64,000 bases of DNA. Origin: Brugia malayi. Lineage: Eukaryota; Nematoda; Chromadorea; Rhabditida; Onchocercidae. Position 1 is the stretch's first letter. Each line of letters begins with the position of its first letter. The position numbers and the translations under genes were made by a program. The notes under the pieces were generated by a model. The model had not been told where the DNA came from, ran no database searches, and saw nothing but the letters and a program-made list of their open reading frames with translations. Of this stretch, positions 41,201 through 51,918 are shown piece by piece. The stretch covers positions 6,127,001 to 6,191,000 of the forward strand of contig NW_025062476.1 of NCBI RefSeq assembly GCF_000002995.4. The letters run 5' to 3'.

Positions 41201-41931
41201 TTAAAACTTTGTCAATGATGTTATAAAAAAGAACTACCTGATTAAACAATTCACACTTTACATAATAAGAAGGATATTTTAATATACTGCAACATATTAC
41301 GACCTAACCTTTACATCAGATGCCCTAGCAACAAATCGAATTATTTCAATATATTGTTTAATAGCCAACTGCGCAAAAAGAGTCACCTTTTCTCATTAGC
41401 ATATGCCTTAATTGCACTAGCAGTATTTGTTGAGACCCGTTGTACAATATCTCGGATCTCTTTGCGAATTTTTTGCTTTTTGTCTGGTTGAAGTTCGGCA
41501 TGCCAAACAGTTTGGATTAAATCTTGGAGTGTCCGATGAGGCAGACAATACTTCACCAACTTACTCGCCGAAGCATACAGTTCGCTAGCATTTTTTAAAA
41601 TTGCGGAAAACTGTTCCAACTGTGGAAATGAGTACAATGGTTAAGATACAAAGGAAACAATAATAAAAATGACGAAAAAGTATACACTACAAAACGTGTT
41701 GGTTTCTACTCAGTAGTAAGTTAATAGAAAAATTAATATAGTAGAAAGAGTGGTACTTCGCATTACTTGCCTAAAGTATGCATCATGCAGCAGTGATACA
41801 TGAAATAACCGGAATAAACCTACCTCTGCCTTTAACGCTGTAGAACAATCAAAGTAGAGAAAGCTAATTAATTATTTATCAATAGAAAGTCAACAAACCT
41901 CATCGATCGCTTTTTGCAAATCATTCGCCAT
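35267..41931 (-). CDS. large predominantly helical protein of unrecognised family, about 963 aa, 24 exons
   Basis: Exons in order: 41931-41895, 41837-41824, 41619-41387, 41179-41060, 40930-40845, 40780-40725, 40637-40557, 40450-40299, 40059-39879, 39662-39567, 39392-39297, 39215-39112, 38957-38833, 38670-38464, 38219-38064, 37908-37763, 37576-37414, 37303-37124, 36808-36684, 36446-36340, 36120-36096, 36037-35945, 35877-35767 and 35464-35267. All phases agree. The least certain joins are exon 2 (14 nt), the exon 11/12 join and the read-through end. No signal peptide or membrane span is seen. The chain is rich in Leu-spaced amphipathic helices and looks like a HEAT/ARM-type alpha-solenoid, for example residues around GLRLIEPLLLIQEAVICAI. 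It has a Cys pair in EADRCTKCKTP. Nucleoporins of the Nup188/205 type were considered on general appearance but no motif supports that. Function unknown. Confidence 0.7.
37976..38000. repeat. 25-bp near-perfect palindrome
   Basis: Arms 37976-37987 and 37989-38000 are reverse complements around one base. It lies in the intron between exons 15 and 16 of the 963-aa gene. Confidence 0.9.
40070..40180 (-). pseudogene. decayed copy of the neighbouring exon inside an intron
   Basis: On the minus strand this intron segment encodes FVHKTFLFFTSEAPNTE, close to FAHKTFLFAQEVPNTE of the real exon at 40637-40557. It cannot be spliced into the gene: the flanking exons (ending AA, phase 2; resuming at 40059 with one base) join to each other in phase but not through this copy. 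It therefore looks like a duplicated exon that has lost its use. Confidence 0.65.
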
Positions 41932-41944
41932 TGATGCTTAAAAC

Positions 41945-41956
41945 TGCGATTCTGAA
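41945..41956 (-). promoter_or_regulatory. probable spliced-leader acceptor of the 963-aa gene
   Basis: On the minus strand AATTTTCAG ends at 41952, about 20 bases before the ATG at 41931, with no upstream exon found. Confidence 0.45.
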
Positions 41957-44900
41957 AATTGGTTTTTTTGCATCTTTTATTTGAAATTACATTTATTTCA
42001 AGCTAACTTCACGCAAACTCTTTGAGTTTGTAGAAAAATAGTCGAAGGAGAAGGTAAAATCTAATTGTAACCTAACTTAAGCTCACCTAATAAAAATTTC
42101 ACCTAACTTTTGTCACAAAACACACTGAACAAAACTGTCTTTTTTATCGGCTCTAAACTTTAAACCTAATTCTCCAGTATGTTAAGTAACCCAAACTAAA
42201 TCCCGTAAAATTTTGTTGGTTGAGTCTCTGTCCAAGTTTAAGTTTAATGTCTCTTCCTACCACCATTCTACTAAAGCCTACTGAAAAAGTCACTCCAAAT
42301 ATCAAATACTTCGCTCCACCTTTGTCTCTTTCACAACCAATCCTCAATAGCACTGTGAAAAGAATGTCTCACAATGACCAGTGTGTCTCTGTTATTTCCA
42401 CTAATTCATTCTTTGTCACCACTCCATCACTTTCAATGACTGTCACCTTCACAGTCATAGCACTACATCTAAAAGTAAATGTGTTTCACTTAAGGGAAAT
42501 AATGAAATAGAAAATGTTACTTATTTAACTGATATTGCTGATCGTTTGGCTGTTGATTCAATCGCACTTCAAGCAGTCATACAACTCAGTATTTCATTTT
42601 GTTAATGAAATAAAGTACAAGAAGACTTACTTCTTTAGTAAGTTAACTCGTTTAGCTGACTCCAACTCATTCCTCTAATTCAGGCGCTAATTAAAATTTT
42701 CGCTGTACTAATATTTATTTTTCAAATATTTCGAAAAATTCTTAATAGTACACCCACCCAACTTCTTAAATTCCCACTCTGATAGATCAGTTTGTTTTGT
42801 TTCACACTTATGTGCAAATGAATTTGTCCATTTCTGACAAATTAATTTTTATCAGGCAAAGATTTAATAAAATATTTTCGTTGTAGTAACTCCACAACGT
42901 CACAATAGTTTTATTGGTTTTACAATAATAGAAGAAAATAAACACACAGTAAATATTAAATTATATTGGCAGTTCACTGAACGAATGTTCAGCAAGTTCG
43001 TACTTCTACTCTACCTCTATTGCTGCTTCTGCAGTCGAATTGCTTGATGAATCGAACCGAATCTGTTCTCATGACCCTTGTTTTGTTGGTCAGACATGTT
43101 ACTGTACACGATGTTTCAGTCGGTATTCAACTTTGATTCTTGCTTGAATCTAGCGCTTGCGATTTGTTGGTTCTACTTTACTCATAGACTGAAGCGAATT
43201 TGCTCTGTATTCATCCTTTCGATTCTTTGACCTCTCTAAAACTATTTCCCTGCAATTTGGCCCTATTAACATATTTTGTATATCAACTACATTTTTGGCT
43301 TCGCCATTCAATGTCGTTAATGGAGTTTCAAAGTAAAAATTCCTTTAAAAAAAACTTGGAATTTAAAAACAGCTGTTGCCTCGTGCTCATTCAATTTGAT
43401 TCATTTGAATCTTTTAATTAAGTTCCCCATCAATTTATTTCTTCCTTTTCACCTCATCACCTCATACTCATAAACTTTCAAGTCTTACGAAATTATCAAT
43501 ATATTGTTGTTATAGATTAATACTTGTGTATTGTGGTTGTTAGCTAATAAAAATTATTACTACAGACTCAACTCAAATTCCTTTGGGAAAAAAAAAGAAA
43601 AAAAATTCTTAAAGGAAAGGTTGCTTAAAAAAGAACTACAATTTCTTAACCAATTTTTGGTGATAAAAGCCGAGAACATAGTTACTACTATCAGAACCTG
43701 CCAACGCGTCTTTTAATATCGTGAAACTCTAAATATTATATGAAAGTAGAGAATATGAGAAAGAAATATGTTCTATGAAATCTTTGCAAAATAATGTTTA
43801 TTTTTTATTTTTTTTTATTATTTCCAATCTTATCTTTAGGCTGTAAATCTTTCATATATTATTTACACGGTATCAGCTCCTCATTGTTTTTTCGTCACTA
43901 ATTGTAAATTACGTTTGAATCTACGAGGTTAACAACTTTCGCTCGACTAACCTCCTTTGTGGTTTAGTAATTAGATTTGCTTGAAAACCAGATTAACAGT
44001 TCTTTGTTAGACTGATTACTCTTTCGACAGGTCAAATTCTTATTGTAAATCATATACTTTGTTTATACATACTGCTTGTCATATAAGGAAGTCACTCATG
44101 TTCAGAGTGAGTGTGTTTTTAACAAGAACTAGGAGAGTTCAACCAAAAGGCAGTTCGACTACAAAAAGCGATTGTCGCTATTTGTACTTCAATTCTTCTC
44201 TATCAAATTTATTGCACTATTACTTCTATTGATAAAGGAATTTTTATATTCCCGTGTTTATATTTATATCAAACGAATCTCCCCGACGTTAGTAAATCTC
44301 TCCCAACTGTAAATTTTCTACCACAATATCTAATCTTATTCCCACTACACGATCGCAATCAATAAGGAACAGCTTCTCGAGACTAAACCGAGTACTGAAT
44401 TATTTATTCCAGAAAATCCTTATAGAATCTCATCGAACATAAAATTTGTGTCACGATAAATAGTGATTCATTTTTTCATTTTCTGCAATTACAACGAGCT
44501 CATATCATCGAGCTTGTGCGCATATTGCTCATCAAAATTAAGTTTCAAGGGAATACTAAGTGAAATTTGTGACGAATTATGTTCACTTCGTCCCAGTTCA
44601 TGAACCAGATGGGAATTAGAAACTAAGAATGCTTTAAAAATATTTATTTTTGTGAAATATTAAAACTCAATAAATAAATAAATAAATGTCCATTGTAAAC
44701 GAAATACAGCGATCGAATGGAAATACAATTAAATTAAATATTCAGAGAAGAGGATTTCAAGAAAATGCTGAGCTTTTTTGAAGAAATTCCGAAATTGGTA
44801 GTTCTCCATTTCTTAGCTTATAGTTTATTTCCGAATTAGCTTTACCCTGAAATTTACCTGCTATTCAATTTATCTTATAAACATAAAAACATGAGAAAAA

Positions 44901-45559
44901 AACATAAAAATATAAATAGGAGTACCTTGTTTCTAAAAAATCCAGTAAACAAGTTGAAGTTTCAGTAAGAAGCAATAAGTTGCAATTTAATTTACGACAG
45001 AACTAACATGAAAGAATTGGTTAAAATTCCAGGTTGTTATGCATTGAAAAAAAGAATTGTTGTAAATGTAATTTTCAAAATCATATACTATGGAATTATG
45101 GAAGGTACTTAAAACCATATGGAAATGAAAATGTGCTTTATTATTTTTATTTATTATTATGTGAATGTATGGCGAAGCTTTCACTTTTAAAAGACTTATT
45201 GTTTCAGGTTAATGTTTGATTAGATGAGATTTGAACTTTTTACCTAAGTATCTCTCTCATCCTCTCCTATTCGAAGCAGTAAGTATCTATCGCTAAAGTT
45301 TATATTTAATCTACCCGTTAATTACCGCTAGAATATTTTTACTAGATCTTTTGCAGTTCTGTTTTCGCTTGAATGCTTTGAAAATTGTTTAAAATTTAGA
45401 ATTCATTTCTACAACGAGAAATAGTTTCACATTTAGGTCCTAAACAAAATGTCTGCTTACGTCTAATTTGATTTCTAAAAATCTTATTGATATCATTACA
45501 TTTTTTTAATTCCCCACTCTCCTACTATTATCATCCGTAGCATAGGTAGTCACTTTTTC
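41957..45559. other. gene-poor region, pyrimidine-rich on the plus strand
   Basis: About 3.6 kb with no exon chain found. From roughly 42200 to 43450 the plus strand is markedly C/T-rich (many TTCACT, CTCTTT, CACTCC words), giving a 96-codon Ser/Thr-rich open frame at 42220-42510 that I consider compositional. An AAAT microsatellite occurs at 44669-44686. Confidence 0.5.
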
Positions 45560-47220
45560 TCAAAACTTGTCATCAAGTAACTTACTTGATTTTACCACTG
45601 GTGTTTCCGTTTTCCCTGACTTTTCCGAACCTTCACCATCCTTCACTTCCTCTTTTGCTTCCTCCGATACTTTTGCCTCTTTCATTTTTTCCGCTTCCTT
45701 CGTTGCTTCTATTGAATCGCTTCCTTTCGATGTCACCGCCGTTTGCCCATCTCCTTTAGCTGCTTCGGTTGGTTTTTCCTCCTTTTCATCATCTTTTTTT
45801 TCTTCTTTAACTGGCTCATCAGATTCACCTTCTTTCTTTAATGATTCAGTATTCTTTTCGTCTTCTGTCGGCGCTTCTGAAAGCTTTTCGCTTTCTTTTG
45901 TTGCTTCTGTTAGCTTTTCAACTTCCTTTGGTGCTTCAGTAGACTTTTCACTTTCTTTTGGTGCCTCAGCAAACTTTTTACTTTCCTTTAATGTTTCCGT
46001 GGACTTCTCACTTTCTTTTGCTGCATTAGCAACTCCTTCATCATTTGTTGGTACCGCGGTAGTTTCTTTTGCTTCTTCTTTTTTCGGCTCTGAAGTTTTT
46101 TCTATCTCACTTTTCTTGTCCTCCTTTACTTCATCTTCTTTTGTTTTCGATTCTTTCTCACCCTGTTTGGATGTTTCCATTGATGCTGAGTCCGACTTTT
46201 CGCCTTCCGATTCCTTTTTTGAATGTTCTGATTTTGATTCTTCAGTTCCCTTTGCTTCTTTGGATGTGTCCTTTGACGCTTCTTCTGATTTTAAGTGTTT
46301 CTTTTCTTCTTTCACTTCTTCTTTGCCAACTTTTTTTGAATCTTTGTGTTCTGTCTGGATTGAAAAACAATTTGCAAATTTGTCATCTTATTCTAATATT
46401 ATGAATGAGGAATTAATTTCCAAGGAAGAAAGAATTTTATAAGAATAAAGGACCAAAGACCTTAATCATTACTCTTTTTTTTTTAGAAAAATTAAGAATT
46501 ATTTGAAATCCGCAAAAACTTTTATACTGAATACAATTTGAATTTAGTTATAAAAATCTGAAACCTTTAGCTCAGATTTTGTGATGGTTTTCAATAAACG
46601 AAAGAGCCTTAAAGAAGAAGCTGGTTATACCTACTCTGTAATCTTTTTGATTGACAACAAAAATTAATCAAATGAAACTAATCAGTAAGCTTTTAGATTA
46701 TAGATTTTTCCTTGACGTGGAAGACTGGTTTCTTTCTGTAATGAAAACTAATCTTAGCAATAGATAGATTAAATACCTTGGCAATCGGGACTTCCTCCTT
46801 CTCGGTTGCTGATTGTGTTATTTCAGCCTCATCTGTAATGTGAATATTACTCTATGTGAAGAATACTCAGTTAATTATTTCTTGATATTGAAATCTCAAC
46901 AAGAAACAATTTTGGGTAGTGAACACTTTTTGTTGAAAGAAATCTAAATCAGAAATTCCAAGTTTAATCCAATACAAGTACCAAATAAAAATATAGCAAA
47001 TTTAAAATAATTGTGATTATTTCTTTTATCCATACTGCAGATGAAACCGTATATCAGCAAACATCTTTAATTAAAAATTTGGCCGAAAATTCAATATTTT
47101 AATCAAAAATTGTGCATTATTAGCGAGTGAGTAAATTTTAAACAAACCTGGCCTAGGTACTGGGCTCGATAACACAAAAACTGATAAGAAGAACAAAGCA
47201 AGAGCTACTAGAAGCTTCAT
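45560..47220 (-). CDS. secreted Glu/Lys/Ser-rich disordered protein with decapeptide repeats, 307 aa
   Basis: Three exons in phase: 47220-47148, 46832-46777 and 46354-45560. Residues 1-20 form a clear signal peptide (MKLLVALALFFLSVFVLSS), so the protein enters the secretory route. The rest is almost entirely Glu, Lys, Ser, Thr and Ala with no cysteine, tryptophan or predicted fold. Residues about 156-215 consist of six tandem ten-residue units of the form KESEKSTEAP. An acceptor TTTATTCAG lies 10 bases before the ATG, consistent with spliced-leader addition. Highly charged repetitive secreted proteins of this kind are known from parasitic nematodes, sometimes as antigens, but I do not recognise this one. 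Role unknown: matrix, decoy antigen or solute buffering are all conjecture. Confidence 0.85.
45839..46018 (-). repeat. six tandem 30-bp coding repeats
   Basis: In-frame units encode KESEKSTETL, KESKKFAEAP, KESEKSTEAP, KEVEKLTEAT, KESEKLSEAP and TEDEKNTESL. Divergence between units is moderate, so the array is not a recent slippage product. Confidence 0.9.
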
Positions 47221-47225
47221 TCTTT

Positions 47226-47238
47226 CTGCCTGAATAAA
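47226..47238 (-). promoter_or_regulatory. probable spliced-leader acceptor of the Glu/Lys-rich gene
   Basis: Minus-strand TTTATTCAG ends at 47230, followed by nine bases and the ATG at 47220. Confidence 0.55.
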
Positions 47239-48736
47239 TTTAACTTGCTAAAAAAATATTTCCGTTCAAAAGATAGGGAAACCGAAAACAAGTCGCATAT
47301 GTTATCCTTTAAAATCTACAGCTGCAATGAATCCGGTTAATTCGATGATGATGAAAAACTTGGCTTACTCTCCTCACACATTATTGGCCTTTCTAAATCA
47401 GATTTTTCTTGCGAATGTCTTTTGAACCAAAATTATGTTGTGGATAAAAGATGTCCAAATAAAAATGACAATATTTAATGAATAATTATAAACAGCTATC
47501 GATTTGAGCGGTAAATGAAAAATATTTTCTAGGCAATAGATCTGGAAGATTAGGTTTATGGATTTTCTTGATTTTATATTTCAATTTTAACAGCTTATTC
47601 TTAACTTAAATAATATAATTATATTGCAGGAAACAGAAACTCCAATTTTTATGTTACGAAATTAATTTCACACTCTCAGTTAGAGAGGAGTTAAAAAAAG
47701 ATTAGACAGAATCTTGATTATTGCTTTCGATAACCTGCACTACTTATTTGAACAAAATCCATTATCCATATCTTTCCCAAATTTCGGATTAGAAACTGAA
47801 ATATTGAATAGTTTATAACGGAAAAAACTCAGGCAAGTGTCGAACAGATCAGCCAAATGTCAGGATAAAGAGAAGGCAGAAATGACCATTATCATTTTGA
47901 TGGATAATTGGTCAAAGGTTATTTCGATCATTTTTCATTTCCAACACTTCTTTTAGCATTTAACTAAGCAAATGTTGAAAAAGGAATGGGTTCGAGCTGC
48001 ACTCCCTTCCATCCAACTCAGACAACAAATGACGGCTAGAGTAGCAAATTTTTCGAAAATTTGATCTTTGATACGTATTTTTACAAAAAGCATACATATC
48101 ACAAACGCAAAAGAATGAATGAATTCCTTTTGTCTTCAAATATTTCCGGTTTCTACGTCAGCAGCACCATCAAATGAAATTGTATTAATATCATTCTAAT
48201 TAGACATTCTTCAACCCTTAAATGATTTCTGTATGATATACCGAAACTGCAATGATTTTTGCGTCCTTTTAAACTGTTTGATCTATAGAAAAAAATACGA
48301 AGCAGTTTTAAAAATCAGAGAATACTGTAAGGATTCTTCCATAGACGGTCTTGCTTTGCTCTTAAAAGCTTAATAATCTATGGAATCTGTCCATTGATCT
48401 GATTAAGTACCGTTCAAAATGAATTATAAGTTATAGACGACTAATAAATCTAAACGAAAGCCATAAAAAACTCTATAAATAATACTTTCTGTAAAATCAT
48501 TCTTTTCACGCAAGTAATGCAAAGTTTTAAATTAATTAATACTAATAATAAGTATTTTTCAGACGTGGTTAGAAAATTTCAGATTTCAATGATAAAAAAA
48601 ATGTAATTTTTGGATTAATAATCTTCGTTTTTAAATTAGTAATTTTCATATTTGTGACATTCGCCGAAACATTTCTTAGGAAAACATTAAAGAGTGACAA
48701 TATTCGGGTGTGTTCTCAGTTTTTTTCATTTTCTAG
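47239..48736. other. gene-poor stretch
   Basis: No gene model. Two short coding-like pieces on the plus strand (near 47970-48045, starting MLKKEWVRAALPSI, and near 48285-48370, containing KKYEAVLKIREY) have partial splice context but cannot be chained in phase to the exons at 48737 onward. Confidence 0.4.
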
Positions 48737-49209
48737 AATTCCAAGATTTTCCTCAGTCCTCGAAGTCTAACAAACAGTCCTGATGTCGAAAATATGATAA
48801 GCAGTCTTAATATTGGGAATCCAAAGTATGACAAAAATCTTGATTTATTCTCTGAAGTAAGCGTATTTTCGTAATAGTATATTTATTCATAATATTCAAC
48901 TTATTTTAAAAAAATCCTTTTATCTTATAAAGTGATACAGTCACTTGTGAACCATTTGGTTGAGAATAACTTGCAAGAAAATCTATTCATCAAGTCTGGT
49001 GAATACCAGTGAGCAATCAATCAAATAAAGCTTTTTTGTTTTTTCTAATATTAAAACTACTTTTATGACCAATAAAGAACAGTGGCCTATTTGCAGCCGG
49101 AGCTATGTCATTTCAAATACAATAAAATGTGCAAAATGGATGAGATGGACGAAGAAGAGTGGTCCGATAGGTCACTCGAAATCAATTCTTCTTCAAATTC
49201 CGTTGGTTG
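48737..49209 (+). pseudogene. gene remnant or 3' end of an unrecognised gene
   Basis: Exon-like block 48737-48856 (acceptor TTTTCTAG, donor GTAAGC) encodes 40 residues including SPRSLTNSPDVENMI and GNPKYDKNLDLFSE. Block 48941-49008 continues in phase with SLVNHLVENNLQENLFIKSG, after acceptor GATACAG, and ends at donor GTGAGC. A third block from 49097 (acceptor TTTGCAG) reads PELCHFKYNKMCKMDEMDEE and stops at 49209, but only in a frame one base off from what the second block's donor requires. The phase-correct frame runs to 49319 and looks less protein-like. This suggests a frameshifted remnant or an unusual splice. Family not recognised; a RhoGAP-like flavour of the second block is a guess. 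Confidence 0.35.
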
Positions 49210-49319
49210 AATATAATTTGCACTTAATTATTGTGACATATTTAATGTTCAAGTTTCTAGAATTACGGTGGAAGGAAGTGGAAGAAAGGAATCTCGAATA
49301 TTTAATATGTAAATCGTAG

Positions 49320-51918
49320 AAATGATTTTGGGAAAATATCGCATTTCATAATCTTTTGAGCTCAGAGAAAAATGAAAAAATTGCATCAAAGCGCTATGTA
49401 ATATAAAAATTTAGTAATTTTGGATGGATGCGATTCAATGAAACGGGAAATTCAGAAGTAGGGATGAAAAGACAAATGTTGAATATTTATTGCTGAAAGA
49501 TACTCCAGCTTTCTATATTATCCAAAATAGTTGCAATAATTAAAGTCAACACCTAATTATGACTACTGAGCAGGAAAGGAGTAAGAATTCCTGAACTCGT
49601 GACGTGAGGTTGTCTTCTTCTGGAAATCACTTTAAAAAAGTAATTTTTAGATTGAAAAAAAATTTACTTTATCAATGAGTAAATTCCAAGCTCACTGTGT
49701 ACAGAAAGCATTCCAGGAACTCTTTTTTCTTTTCGCATAACTTTAAAAAAGAATTTTTGAAGAAATATTTGCAAGAAAAGGAAAATGATACACATATATA
49801 TGTGCCATTTTTTTTGTTCTAGCAAAAAATACCATTTTGAAAGATGCAAGAACAATTCGATTGCAAGTAGTTCAGGTAGCATTTTGTATCTCAGTATTCC
49901 CTAAAATTGATTGATGTTAGCAGTAATATTAATAATATTAGCGAAACTGATATGCCAAAAGTGATGAGCCATAATTCATTCAACAACCGGTGAAAAGGAA
50001 ACGCAATTCAAAGTAATCCTTTTCTTTTCGATTTGAATTGTTTATGTTAAAAAAAAAAATTAATTAATTAAAAAAAAAACAACAAATCGAATGTTTAGAA
50101 ATGAATGCTACGATTTTTTTCTTTTTTATACATGGATATCTTAATCTTTATTCCTGTCTTCCTGGTTGTAAACTCCTTTTTCGATTTATACATCATAAAT
50201 ATATCCGTCATAAAGTGCTCATTTCCATGATCGGTAAAAATGGTGGAACAGAGCAATAATGTTAAACATTTGCACAAGTATGTTGTCCTACCAGAACAAC
50301 ACCCACAAAATATCTGGGATAACTGGAGCGTTAATCAATAATATCTCTGTAATGACCACTCTGATAATGAGCCTATCAGAGTCGTACGAGCAGACTGGAA
50401 AATGAAGTCAGTTTTGAAATTCTTCAATCAAGAAAATAACATTTCCTGTTTTGCTGGCCAATTAGAATAAATTTTATAATAATTAAAAACGTAGTTCAGA
50501 ATTTCACACTGTCAAGAAAATTAGCTAATGTTTTCTTGGCTTTTTAAATAAATACTGTGAAAATTCATTGTATTCTATCCAAAAACTCTGGGAATGTTAA
50601 TATGTTAATATGATAATATGTTTGTTCGTTATTTTTAATATTATCATTTCAGAAAACAGTTAGATATGGCATTAAAAAAGCGACTGTATTTAACTTAGCA
50701 TACCCAAATAATTTTAGTGAATTAGAAAGTGATAAATTATCGTCACTAATTTATGTCATACTACCATATAAGCCAAAACTCTGGACAAATTAAGTAAAAT
50801 CAACAATTGATATATCATGCTTTTAATGAGATCATCTTTAATGACTAGAATTGACTAATCAAAGAACCATTACTACTAATGTCAGTTTTTTTTTTTTTTT
50901 TTTGAAAAAAGGATAGAAATAGCAAAATGAGGGAGAAAGACGATGATATCAATTAAATTCCTTCATACACCAAATACTTGAAGTTTCCAATCGCCGTCTT
51001 ACCATGAAAATAATTAAAAGATGCTGAATTTTCGAATTAATTTCTATTTATATAGTTTTTATGGGTCGAGCACGGCAATGTACACCGCCTTTCCTTTCCA
51101 CTTTCATCTTTGGAAAAAATGCCGTCTTTTAACTGTCGAAAAACGAAACGAGAGAAGATATGAAAATGAATTATTCTTTCATCAATTATGTCGATTTTAT
51201 TCTTTGAGCTGCCAGATTCTATAACATTTGGATTTGTATTTTGTAACAAGAGAATAATGTACATCCCGAAGAATAGTAAAAGTGAATCATTTCTACTTTA
51301 GTAAAATTTTAATTTTATAAGAACTAATTTAGCTTGTCGCTTTTCTTTTTTGCTTAAAGTATAATTAAGAATTCTCGTACACTGCAATACTACATTCATA
51401 TGTGTTGTAAGTTTTAAATTTTATTTAAAAAATGTGTAGAAAAAAAACTTCATTCGGAGACTTTCAAACAGAATTATAGTTTAAATTTAAAGCTTATGTC
51501 GAAAATTTATTTTCCCAATTTTCAAGTGGTCAGATTGTTATTTTAACGTGAATCATTTCAAATGAAATTGTATGAAAAGTCTGGACGATAAATGATGCAA
51601 ATGATCATATTTTATGAATCAGGAACGATATATTTTGACTTTTACATACGTAAAATGTTGAAAAAGTTGAAAAATAATAGAAATATTCCTGTTAAATTCC
51701 ATTTTTGTTTATGTGAGGCAACATGAGACATATAAAAAAATCATATTTAACAAACTGAGTTGCTACTTTTAATTATTATTTCACCACTTTACCATACGTG
51801 CTAGCAATGAATTTCAATGGATTTGATGAGGTCGAAGTACGATTAATGTGTACTTCGATTTTCTAGCATAAAAGTTAATATTAAAAAAGTATATTTTGTA
51901 ACATTTTACAAAGATATA
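49320..51918. other. intergenic, AT-rich
   Basis: About 2.6 kb with no supportable gene. A small hairpin sits at 51832-51858 (nine-base arms, nine-base loop), close to the 3' end of the channel gene. Confidence 0.55.

Noticed and set aside
42220..42510. 96-codon Ser/Thr-rich frame, plus strand
   Set aside because: Lies in a pyrimidine-rich segment and overlaps an equally open minus-strand frame; composition explains both.
45567..46442. 291-codon open frame on the plus strand, Ser/Phe-rich
   Set aside because: It is the exact antisense of the Glu/Lys-rich gene. GAA and AAA codons read as TTC and TTT on the other strand, so the open frame is compositional. The minus strand has the signal peptide and splice sites.
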